The translations under genes were made by a program, and so were the position numbers. DNA of 34,326 nt, from positions 1 to 34,326 of the forward strand of contig CAZJOD010000017.1 of assembly GCA_964547525.1 (NCBI GenBank), read 5' to 3'. The first letter of the stretch is position 1. Each line of letters starts with the position of its first letter. The notes under the pieces are model-generated. The model was not told where the DNA came from and made no database searches. It saw only the letters and a program-made list of their open reading frames with translations. This DNA comes from CAZJOD01 sp964547525. Its GTDB lineage: Bacteria; Bacillota; Clostridia; JAAYHZ01. This document shows, in pieces, positions 16,819-23,816 of the stretch.

Positions 16819-17254
16819 CATTAACCTCCGAATTTTATAGCCGAAAATTTTGCATATTAATATAAACATATTTTTTGGTAAAATATTAAAAACAACCTAA
16901 TAGTAAAGGCTTATGTACAGCATCTATAAAAAAAGCATATTTCATTAAATTTTATAAATATTATTATCACATTTTTCGTCACTAAAATCCACTTGCAAAT
17001 TTTGAATTTTTTATGAACAGTAAAAATTACTTATAGTGTATACAAAACTATAAAACAGCAATACTGTAATATAAATTATACACAATTATTTACAATTCTT
17101 TAGAACTAACATATAATTAATACATGATTTCACTGCAACAAAATAGATTTTTGCCGTAGAAACATAAATTAACTTTTTAAAGCGCCGTGATAACAGTAAA
17201 TTATAGTTAAGATGTATAAAATTGCAACTATTAATGACAAGGAGTGAAAAGCAT
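16819..17254. other. divergent intergenic region, efflux operon / ceramidase-like gene
   Basis: This 436-base AT-rich gap must hold promoters for both directions. A good + strand promoter is seen at 17089-17117. No convincing - strand promoter for the efflux operon was found. Nothing else is supported. Confidence 0.5.
17089..17117 (+). promoter_or_regulatory. promoter of the ceramidase-like gene
   Basis: TTTACA (17089-17094) and a perfect TATAAT (17112-17117) are separated by 17 bases. The start of transcription would be near 17124, giving a leader of about 130 bases with no obvious structure. Confidence 0.6.
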
Positions 17255-18718
17255 ATGAATAAAACATTACGATTCGGATGGGCTGAAAAAGACATAACTC
17301 CGGAAAAACCGGTAAGTCTCAGGGGACAATTTTACAGGAGGATTTCCGAATATGTTCATTCGCCACTAAGTGTTACCGTTTTAGCTATTGAAACCGAGTT
17401 GGACCAAGCGGTTATATGTTCTTGTGATTTATGTGGAATTACTAAAGACGTTGTTGAGCAAGTCAGAGAAAATTTGCAACACAAGATTAAAGATTTGGAT
17501 AAGTCTAAAATAATTATCTCCGCTACTCATACCCATACTGCTCCTGAATTCGATTTAAATCCGAAAGAAGGCTTTTATGACTTGTATGTTGCAGCACAAT
17601 ACCTGCCGGAAGATAAAAAACCGGTAGTTTGGAAAGAATCAACCGATATAATGTCATCTTATGATTATGGTATTTTTCTAGTAAAACAAATTACCGATGC
17701 GATTGAAGAAGCATGGACAAATAGAAAACCGGGTTTTTTCAGCCCGCAATTTGCAAGAGCCGTTACAGGCCACTGCAGAAGAATTACTTATACCGACGGT
17801 AGTGCCAAAATGTATGGTAGAACCGATGTTGATGACTTTTACTCATTAGAAGGAAGAAGCGACTCCGGTATTGAGCTGATTTACATATTTAATAATCAAA
17901 AGAACTTATCCGGAGTGGTTGTAAATGTTGCATGTCCTTCTCAGGTGGTTGAGCATATGAATATTGTATCGTCCGATTACTGGAGCGCGGTCAGATGTAA
18001 CCTTAAAAATAAATTCGGTGATAATATATTCATATTGCCTCAGTGTAGTGCCGCAGGAGATCAATCACCTAGAGATTTAGTAAGAAGGTTCAAAGATATT
18101 GACGAGCCTTCTATGTTTGATTTTGAAGGCTTGATTGAGATCGGAAAACGTATATCCGATGCCGTTATTGACAAATTTGATAAAGCGGTTGACAAAATGA
18201 AAAATAGTGCGGAATTCGTGCATAAGACAATTAATATTGATTTCCCGATCAGAACCGTAACCGATTCCGAGTATCAAAAAGCAAAAGAAGCCTTTAACGA
18301 TTATGTGATAAATTGTAAAAAAGAACGTTTTGAAAGCCCGCAAATGGCAGCATTACATTGTGCTGCAGGAATAATGAAAAGATATGAAGTGCAAAAAACT
18401 TATCCTGTTTACAGTGCCGAAATTCATATAATCCGCTTGGGAAATATCGCTTTTGCAACAAATCCGTTTGAACTGTTTTTAGATTTCGGTCTTTGTATAA
18501 AATCCCGAAGCAAAGCCGATCAAACTTTTATAATTCAATTATCCAGTGACACCGGTAAATATCTACCGACCGAGAAAGCAGAAAAAGGCGGGCATTACAG
18601 CGCTGTTGTGGCAAGTGGATATACAGGCCACGAAGGCGGTGAATTGTTGGTTGGAAAAACTTTGGAAACAATAGACATTATTTGGCAATCGACAAAAGAC
18701 ATATCTGTCGATAAATAA
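17255..18718 (+). CDS. neutral ceramidase-like hydrolase (ceramidase_alk N-terminal-type)
   Basis: The product is 487 residues with no signal peptide. GWAEKDITPEKPVSLRGQF at the start, SATHTHTAPEF (near 88-98, zinc-ligand His) and QCSAAGDQSPRDL (near 262-274) are the marks of the neutral/alkaline ceramidase N-terminal domain. SSDTGKYLPT and the final GYTGHEGGE fit the distant bacterial members of this family. These are often of unknown substrate, and the C-terminal immunoglobulin-like domain of true ceramidases is missing. Start: ATG 17255 with AAGGAG ten bases upstream; a TTG at 17222 is rejected. The isomerase-like gene follows after 48 bases, so the two probably act together. An amidase or esterase acting on a sugar derivative is as likely as ceramide. 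Confidence 0.75.
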   Translation: MNKTLRFGWAEKDITPEKPVSLRGQFYRRISEYVHSPLSVTVLAIETELDQAVICSCDLCGITKDVVEQVRENLQHKIKDLDKSKIIISATHTHTAPEFDLNPKEGFYDLYVAAQYLPEDKKPVVWKESTDIMSSYDYGIFLVKQITDAIEEAWTNRKPGFFSPQFARAVTGHCRRITYTDGSAKMYGRTDVDDFYSLEGRSDSGIELIYIFNNQKNLSGVVVNVACPSQVVEHMNIVSSDYWSAVRCNLKNKFGDNIFILPQCSAAGDQSPRDLVRRFKDIDEPSMFDFEGLIEIGKRISDAVIDKFDKAVDKMKNSAEFVHKTINIDFPIRTVTDSEYQKAKEAFNDYVINCKKERFESPQMAALHCAAGIMKRYEVQKTYPVYSAEIHIIRLGNIAFATNPFELFLDFGLCIKSRSKADQTFIIQLSSDTGKYLPTEKAEKGGHYSAVVASGYTGHEGGELLVGKTLETIDIIWQSTKDISVDK

Positions 18719-18766
18719 AATTCATGAGTTATGATAAATAACAAAAATTGAAAGGCGGTTTAAATT

Positions 18767-20113
18767 ATGATCAAAGGTGCATTTATAGGATTCGGAGAGG
18801 TTAACACCCCTAAAGACATTATAATAAATAAATGCAAAAAAGCATCAGACGCTTTAAAGCTTGAAGGTATTGAGTTACTGGAAGTTTATCCTGTTACAGA
18901 TGATTATGAAGAAAAAGATATAAATAAGGCCATTGGCATCTTAAATGAAGCTAAATTTGATTTTTTAGTATTATGTGTGGCAGGGTGGATCCCTTCCCAT
19001 GCGGTTATTAAAATAACCGAACAGTTTAGGCACATCCCCATGGTCTTATGGGGATTATGCGGTTGGATGGAAAATGGCAGACTGATAACAACTGCCGACC
19101 AGGCGGGAACTACTGCACTTCGTAAAGTTATGAGCGATTTGGGTTACACATTCAAATATGTCTATGATATTATGGGTAAACCGTCTAAAATAGAAAAAGT
19201 CACTTCATATTGCCACGCCGCCGTAGCTGTAAATAAACTGCGTCAAGCTAAAGTAGGGATGATGGGATATAGAGATATGAATTTATATGGCACTTTATAT
19301 GACGGAACATCCCTAAAAAGAACAATCGGTCCTGAAATAGAGACATTTGAGATGCTGGAAGTATATCAAAGATATAATAAAATATCCTATGATGCAAAAC
19401 ATGATGTATTACAAAACTATATATCAAAATGGAAGTTCTTAAAGCAAGCCGATACTGACGTGCTGTTAAAAGGTGCAGGTTACTTTCTTGCATTAAAAGA
19501 TATGATCAAGGAAAGAAATTATAAATCAATATCTCTTAAAGATGTGGATGGAATGAAAAAGCTCTTAGGATTTCCTCCTGCAATGATTTTTATGCTTCTT
19601 TCAGATCATGCCGATGTATGTACTATTCCGGAAAACGATTCGTTAGGTTGTATAACTCAATTAATGGTCAAGTTTACAACCGGTCAATCGGCTGCGTATC
19701 TTGAATTTTATGAATTTATGGAGGACCGTGTTTTGGCGGGGGTTCCGGATTATGTACCTTCTGAAATAGTTGACGGAACCGTTACCGTTATACCTGCGGC
19801 ATTCGGTGAACTTTCTCAAGGAATATTAAATGTATCTAAAGTAAAAACAGGCAATATAACAATGTGTCGTTTAGGATATAACGGGGAGGAGTATATAATG
19901 CATATGGTCAAAGGGGAAGCCGTCGAACCTGTAAAATGGGAAGAAGCCGGTTGGACTCAACCCGCACCGCAACTCCCGGGTCTTGAAATATGTTTGGTAA
20001 ATATGGAAGATTTTGCAGATAAAGTTCTTTCTCAGCATTATATAATATCCTACGGAGATCATACAGAGGTCATTACAGATTTATGCAAAATGCTAAAAAT
20101 AAGATTAATATAA
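18767..20113 (+). CDS. L-fucose/L-arabinose isomerase-like protein
   Basis: The product is 448 residues. The N-terminal half is of the isomerase N-domain type (IGFGEVNTPKDI; DFLVLCVAGWIPSHAVIKI; PMVLWGLCGWMENG). The C-terminal half carries PENDSLGCITQLMVKF, the usual place of a metal-binding Glu. The second metal ligand, an Asp in E. coli FucI, has no clear match: the aligned area reads AAYLEFYEFMEDR. The C-terminal His of FucI is also not evident. It may isomerise an aldose to a ketose, but it may have another role. Start: AAAGGCGG eight bases before the ATG. It lies 48 bases behind the ceramidase-like gene and is probably co-transcribed. Confidence 0.75.
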   Translation: MIKGAFIGFGEVNTPKDIIINKCKKASDALKLEGIELLEVYPVTDDYEEKDINKAIGILNEAKFDFLVLCVAGWIPSHAVIKITEQFRHIPMVLWGLCGWMENGRLITTADQAGTTALRKVMSDLGYTFKYVYDIMGKPSKIEKVTSYCHAAVAVNKLRQAKVGMMGYRDMNLYGTLYDGTSLKRTIGPEIETFEMLEVYQRYNKISYDAKHDVLQNYISKWKFLKQADTDVLLKGAGYFLALKDMIKERNYKSISLKDVDGMKKLLGFPPAMIFMLLSDHADVCTIPENDSLGCITQLMVKFTTGQSAAYLEFYEFMEDRVLAGVPDYVPSEIVDGTVTVIPAAFGELSQGILNVSKVKTGNITMCRLGYNGEEYIMHMVKGEAVEPVKWEEAGWTQPAPQLPGLEICLVNMEDFADKVLSQHYIISYGDHTEVITDLCKMLKIRLI

Positions 20114-20159
20114 ATATTTTATTTTTTATATGATTATTTTATTATTATTCTTTTGTATC

Positions 20160-20188
20160 TTGACAAATTTAAAACTGAGGAATATTAT
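20160..20188 (+). promoter_or_regulatory. promoter of the T-box / trpB-like unit
   Basis: TTGACA (20160-20165, consensus) and TATTAT (20183-20188) are separated by 17 bases. Transcription would start near 20195, about 80 bases before stem I of the T-box. Confidence 0.7.
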
Positions 20189-20275
20189 TGATTAAATTGA
20201 TTTTATAGAATATTAAATTCTACATTAGTAAAATACTTTCAAAAATTATGAGGGTATTTACAAAAATAAATTAAA

Positions 20276-20534
20276 CCGTTGATTGAGATTAGTAGCATGA
20301 TAAACTTTATTTCAAAGAGAGTCGCCGGCGGTGAAAATGCGATGGTAAAGCTTATGTGAATGGACTCATGAGGGCAAAGCGGAAATTCTGTAAAGAATAG
20401 TACGTTTGTCGGGAACTTCACCCGTTATCAAAGAAGCTTGTATAAATGTACAAGATAAAGTGGTGTTTTAACACAATTTAGGTGGTACCGCAGAGATTAT
20501 GGTCTTTGTCCTATACTAGGACAAAGGCTTTTTT
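20276..20534 (+). promoter_or_regulatory. T-box leader, Trp (UGG) specifier
   Basis: Stem I spans about 20276-20382. The loop E motif AGTA (20291-20294) faces GAA (20358-20360), which is followed directly by TGG (20361-20363) and A. That is the standard arrangement for a specifier triplet, here the tryptophan codon. The T-box sequence AGGTGGTACCGCA lies at 20480-20492, with the tRNA-end bulge TGGT at 20483-20486, and a terminator follows. Uncharged tRNA-Trp should favour the antiterminator and turn on the TrpB-like gene downstream, which agrees with the specifier. The bulge base U would pair best with an A discriminator. Confidence 0.93.
20504..20534 (+). terminator. T-box terminator hairpin
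   Basis: CTTTGTCCTA (20504-20513) pairs exactly with TAGGACAAAG (20517-20526) over a three-base loop. GC and then six T (20529-20534) follow. It is the terminator arm of the T-box, mutually exclusive with the antiterminator that includes 20480-20492. Confidence 0.92.
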
Positions 20535-20675
20535 ATTGTAAAGAAATAAGTGGTATGAATAAGTATATTAATAGATTCCGGGTCTAATAATTTATTTATA
20601 CATGTAATAACTGATATCTGTACCTATATAACAAAAAGCAATATGTCTATGTATTAAAAGAAAGGAATGAATGAT

Positions 20676-22043
20676 ATGACTAAAATACCGTATAAGATTT
20701 TTTTATCGGAAGATGAGATGCCGAAGAGTTGGTACAATATGAAAGCCGTTATGAAGGAGCTACCTCCACCTTTTATCAATCCTGCAACATTAAAACCTTG
20801 CTCAGCTGATGACCTTCGACCGGTTTTCTGTGACGAACTGATAGAACAAGAATTAAACACAAAAGATATGTATATTGAAATACCTGATGAAATACAAAAT
20901 TTTTACAAGATGTACCGTCCTTCACCTTTGGTTAGAGCTTATTGTTTAGAAAAAATATTAGATACCCCTGCAGAAATTTATTATAAATTCGAGGGTACGA
21001 ACACATCCGGTTCTCATAAATTGAATTCAGCGGCCGCTCAGGTGTATTATGCAAAGAAACAAGGTTTAACCGATCTTACAACAGAAACCGGAGCCGGTCA
21101 ATGGGGAACAGCTTTATCAATGGCATGTGCATACTACAATATAGCTCTTACAGTATATATGGTTAAAGTTTCATCAGAGCAAAAACCTTATCGTAAAGCT
21201 GTTATGGAAACATATGGTGCAAAAGTCGTGCCTTCTCCCTCCACTTTAACTCAGATAGGTCGCAAAATATTGTCTGAAAATCCGGGAACAGGCGGTTCAC
21301 TGGGTTGTGCCATATCTGAAGCTATAGAGACTGCCGTTAAGACTGATAAATGTCGATATGTACTGGGAAGTGTTTTAGATCATGTTATTTTGCATCAATC
21401 TATAATTGGTGAAGAAACAAAAGCGGCATGTGATAAATATAATATTCAACCTGATGTAATAATTGGTTGTGTAGGAGGTGGATCAAACTTTGGCGGGTTA
21501 ATAGCTCCGTTTATGGGTGATAGGATAATGGGTAAAAATGATATTAAATTCCTTGGGATAGAGCCTTCATCGTGTCCGTCTTTAACCAGAGGTAAATATG
21601 CTTATGATTTCGGTGATACCGGTAAAACTACCCCTCTTTTAAAAATGTATACATTAGGTTCGGGTTTTATGCCTTCGCCTAATCATGCCGGAGGTCTTAG
21701 ATATCATGGTATGAGTCCTATAGTTTCTAAACTTTACCATGACGGTTATATTCAAGCTCGTTCGGTTGAGCAATCCAAAGTTTTCGAAGCGGCTACTTTG
21801 TTTTGTCGAAGCGAAGGAACTCTTCCCGCACCTGAATCATCCCATGCAATATTAGGGGCGATAGAAGAGGCGTTAAAATGTAAAGAGACAGGAGAAAAGA
21901 AAACCATTCTATTCGGTTTAACAGGAACGGGATATTTTGATTTAACTGCTTATGAAAGCTACAACAAAGGTAATATGACTGATTATGTTCCATCCGATGA
22001 AGACCTTGAAAAAGGATTCGCATCCTTACCTAATGTTAAATAG
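20676..22043 (+). CDS. trpB: TrpB-like (TrpB2-type) tryptophan synthase beta chain
   Basis: The product is 455 residues, the longer TrpB2 size. The PLP Lys is K115 in SGSHKLNSAAAQ, the catalytic Glu is E137 in TETGAGQWG, and the phosphate loop is CVGGGSNFGG. The N-terminal PPPFINPAT and later SPLVRAYCLEK are typical of TrpB2. The enzyme joins indole or indole-glycerol-phosphate-derived indole with serine to give tryptophan. No trpA or other trp gene is adjacent, which fits a stand-alone indole-salvage enzyme. Start: AAAGGA is nine bases before the ATG at 20676, while the ATG at 20667 follows it directly and is too close. Control by the Trp T-box upstream supports a role in tryptophan supply. 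Confidence 0.93.
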   Translation: MTKIPYKIFLSEDEMPKSWYNMKAVMKELPPPFINPATLKPCSADDLRPVFCDELIEQELNTKDMYIEIPDEIQNFYKMYRPSPLVRAYCLEKILDTPAEIYYKFEGTNTSGSHKLNSAAAQVYYAKKQGLTDLTTETGAGQWGTALSMACAYYNIALTVYMVKVSSEQKPYRKAVMETYGAKVVPSPSTLTQIGRKILSENPGTGGSLGCAISEAIETAVKTDKCRYVLGSVLDHVILHQSIIGEETKAACDKYNIQPDVIIGCVGGGSNFGGLIAPFMGDRIMGKNDIKFLGIEPSSCPSLTRGKYAYDFGDTGKTTPLLKMYTLGSGFMPSPNHAGGLRYHGMSPIVSKLYHDGYIQARSVEQSKVFEAATLFCRSEGTLPAPESSHAILGAIEEALKCKETGEKKTILFGLTGTGYFDLTAYESYNKGNMTDYVPSDEDLEKGFASLPNVK

Positions 22044-22062
22044 CCCTATATTCCTGAAATCT

Positions 22063-22095
22063 AGAAGGCTTCCGTTTCAGGAAGCCTTCTTTTGT
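22063..22095 (+). terminator. terminator of the trpB-like gene
   Basis: AGAAGGCTTCC (22063-22073) pairs exactly with GGAAGCCTTCT (22080-22090) over a six-base loop, followed by a T-rich stretch (TTTGTTATTTTT). An alternative stem CCTGAAA/TTTCAGG (22053-22059 with 22075-22081) overlaps it and cannot form at the same time. Confidence 0.85.
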
Positions 22096-22100
22096 TATTT

Positions 22101-22715
22101 TTAATTTTTCTTATATTTCTTTTGTCTTTTAATATAAATTATCAGAACTGCGGTTATAACAATTAAAACAGGTAAAATAATATAATAATCCTTTATATAT
22201 ATGAGAATTTTGTCCCAGGATTCTCCGGCTAAAGCACCTAAGTGCACAAGCAAGCCGTTCCAAATAAAAGTACCTAAAAAAGTTAAAAACATAAACTTAA
22301 AAACATTCATATTAGTCATTCCGGCAGGTATGGATATAAGGCTTCTGATTATAGGTATAAATCTGCAAAAAAACACAGCTATAATTCCGTTTTCAGAAAA
22401 TTTTTCTATGGCCGCAAAAAAATATTCCTCTTTAAAATGTATTTTTTTAGCAGGTTTACTTTTAAGTAATAAAACCAATCGTTCACGATTTAGGAGGCAA
22501 CCCATCTCATATAGTATGAGCGCTCCGATAAGCGATCCTGCCACCGAGACCATAATAACACCCCAAACATTCATTTCGGTATGGTTTGTCATGAAACCTG
22601 CAAAGATTAAGATTATCTCCGACGGAATCGGAGGAAATATGTTCTCAACTGCAATAAGGATCAAAATACCGGCATATCCAAATTGATTAATTATCTGAAT
22701 CACCCAATTACGCAT
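22101..22715 (-). CDS. DedA-family membrane protein (VTT domain)
   Basis: The product is 204 residues with about five hydrophobic segments. Conserved DedA marks are VENIFPPIPSEIILIFAGF (22-40) and FFCRFIPIIRSLISIPAGM (about 115-133), the re-entrant F/GRF.P..R....AG signature. The family is linked to lipid carrier recycling (undecaprenyl phosphate translocation) and membrane homeostasis; which lipid this member moves is not evident. The last residues are basic and cytoplasmic. The ribosome binding site is weak (CGGATG). It is convergent with the trpB-like gene and seems to form its own unit. Confidence 0.92.
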   Translation of the reverse strand: MRNWVIQIINQFGYAGILILIAVENIFPPIPSEIILIFAGFMTNHTEMNVWGVIMVSVAGSLIGALILYEMGCLLNRERLVLLLKSKPAKKIHFKEEYFFAAIEKFSENGIIAVFFCRFIPIIRSLISIPAGMTNMNVFKFMFLTFLGTFIWNGLLVHLGALAGESWDKILIYIKDYYIILPVLIVITAVLIIYIKRQKKYKKN

Positions 22716-22873
22716 ATGTTTACATCCGTTACACTAAAATTATACACATTTTGACATATGCCTGTATATTGTATCCACATATGGTTTATACATGTCATAA
22801 GTTGATAACATGCACTTCAAATTATGTACAATACAAATTGTATGTCCGGGTATTTTAATATATTTATAGTAAC

Positions 22874-22908
22874 AAAAAAAAATCCCGTATGTGTAGATCA
22901 TACCGGGA
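22874..22908 (-). terminator. terminator downstream of the EEP-family gene
   Basis: On the - strand TCCCGGTATG (22899-22908) pairs with CATACGGGA (22883-22891), with one bulged base and a seven-base loop. Nine T follow (22874-22882 on the + strand are A). It lies about 70 bases past the stop at 22978. Confidence 0.87.
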
Positions 22909-22977
22909 CTTGGCATAAATTTTTAAAAGGTGTTTTAAAAATTTACCGAATATATTAACTGATTATTTGTGTTTACA

Positions 22978-23718
22978 CTAACAACCACTTCGATATAATT
23001 CCTTAATTTCCAAAACAGCTATATGAGGTCTATGGTCAGAAACTACAATCGAAGGAACGTCAGCTGAAATTACTCGAATATCTTTACTCGTAAAAATATA
23101 GTCTATCTTTACTCTCGGTTGATCTGACGGAAAACTTAATTTTGTATTATTGAAAACATTAGCGGTATCGATTAAACGGTTATAAATAGGCTGCAATAAC
23201 TCATTATCAGGAGTCATGTTCAAATCACCCATGAAAACATAAGGTTTTTCCTGTTTGTCAATTAATTGAATTAATGTTTTCACGGCATTTCTTTTCTCAG
23301 AAACAGCCAAACCGAAATGACTTACATACACCGAAAATCCTGCAGCCACATCGAAATCTGCCTTCAGTATGCATCGTGTCTCATAATAGGCGGGCTCATC
23401 TTTTATAACAGGATCAGGGATAATGAAAGTTTCAGCTTGCTTTATAGGATACCTTGATAAAATAGCATTACCGTACGGTCCTTTATTATTGAACTCGATA
23501 GCTTTTGCAAAGTAATAATGAAAACCTAACATATCGGCTATAGCTTTTGTTTGATCTGTATAATCCGCATCCGGTCCCTCTCCCCGCATCTCATTAAGAC
23601 CAATGATATCGGCATCGGCTTTTCTTATCGCATCTGCGGTTAAAGACAGATCTATTCTATCTTTTCTAACGAAATCAAATCCGTGTTGAATATTAAAGCT
23701 CATAAATTTTATAATCAT
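22978..23718 (-). CDS. endonuclease/exonuclease/phosphatase (EEP) family hydrolase
   Basis: The product is 246 residues with no signal peptide. All family motifs are present: MSFNIQHG (Asn), IIGLNEMRG (metal Glu), YVSHFGL (His), GDLNMTPD (Asp/Asn) and the final SDHRP (Asp/His pair). The family holds DNases, inositol phosphatases and sphingomyelinases; a metal-dependent phosphodiesterase is likely but the substrate is open. The best ribosome binding site, AAGGAG near 23756-23760, is about 37 bases before the ATG and is separated from it by a perfect palindrome, while the site next to the ATG is only AAAGA. The gene has its own promoter (23775-23803) overlapping the end of the glycogen operon. 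Confidence 0.88.
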   Translation of the reverse strand: MIIKFMSFNIQHGFDFVRKDRIDLSLTADAIRKADADIIGLNEMRGEGPDADYTDQTKAIADMLGFHYYFAKAIEFNNKGPYGNAILSRYPIKQAETFIIPDPVIKDEPAYYETRCILKADFDVAAGFSVYVSHFGLAVSEKRNAVKTLIQLIDKQEKPYVFMGDLNMTPDNELLQPIYNRLIDTANVFNNTKLSFPSDQPRVKIDYIFTSKDIRVISADVPSIVVSDHRPHIAVLEIKELYRSGC

Positions 23719-23732
23719 ATTAAATCTTTTTA

Positions 23733-23751
23733 ATGTAGTTATTAACTACAT
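23733..23751. repeat. 19-bp perfect palindrome in the EEP gene leader
   Basis: ATGTAGTTA (23733-23741) is exactly complementary to TAACTACAT (23743-23751) around one central base. It lies 14 bases before the ATG and downstream of the likely promoter. As DNA it could be an operator; as RNA it is a 9-bp stem with almost no loop, so an operator seems the simpler reading. Confidence 0.55.
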
Positions 23752-23774
23752 ATTCTCCTTTATGTATATATTAC

Positions 23775-23803
23775 ATTATATATAAAGGAATTATAATTTC
23801 CAA
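23775..23803 (-). promoter_or_regulatory. probable promoter of the EEP-family gene
   Basis: TTGGAA (23798-23803) and TATAAT (23775-23780) on the - strand are separated by 17 bases. It overlaps the weak hairpin that ends the glycogen operon (23787-23815). The predicted start site near 23768 precedes the palindrome at 23733-23751. Confidence 0.5.
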
Positions 23804-23815
23804 TAGTATAATTCC
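23787..23815 (-). terminator. weak hairpin at the end of the glycogen operon
   Basis: GGAATTATA on the - strand (23807-23815) pairs with TATAATTCC (23787-23795), a nine-pair mostly A-T stem starting one base after the amylase stop codon. Only TTTAT follows, so termination may be partial. Confidence 0.4.
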
Positions 23816-23816
23816 C

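Noticed and set aside
22053..22081. Alternative hairpin overlapping the trpB terminator as an attenuator
   Set aside because: It lies after the stop codon of the last gene, so it has nothing downstream on that strand to control.
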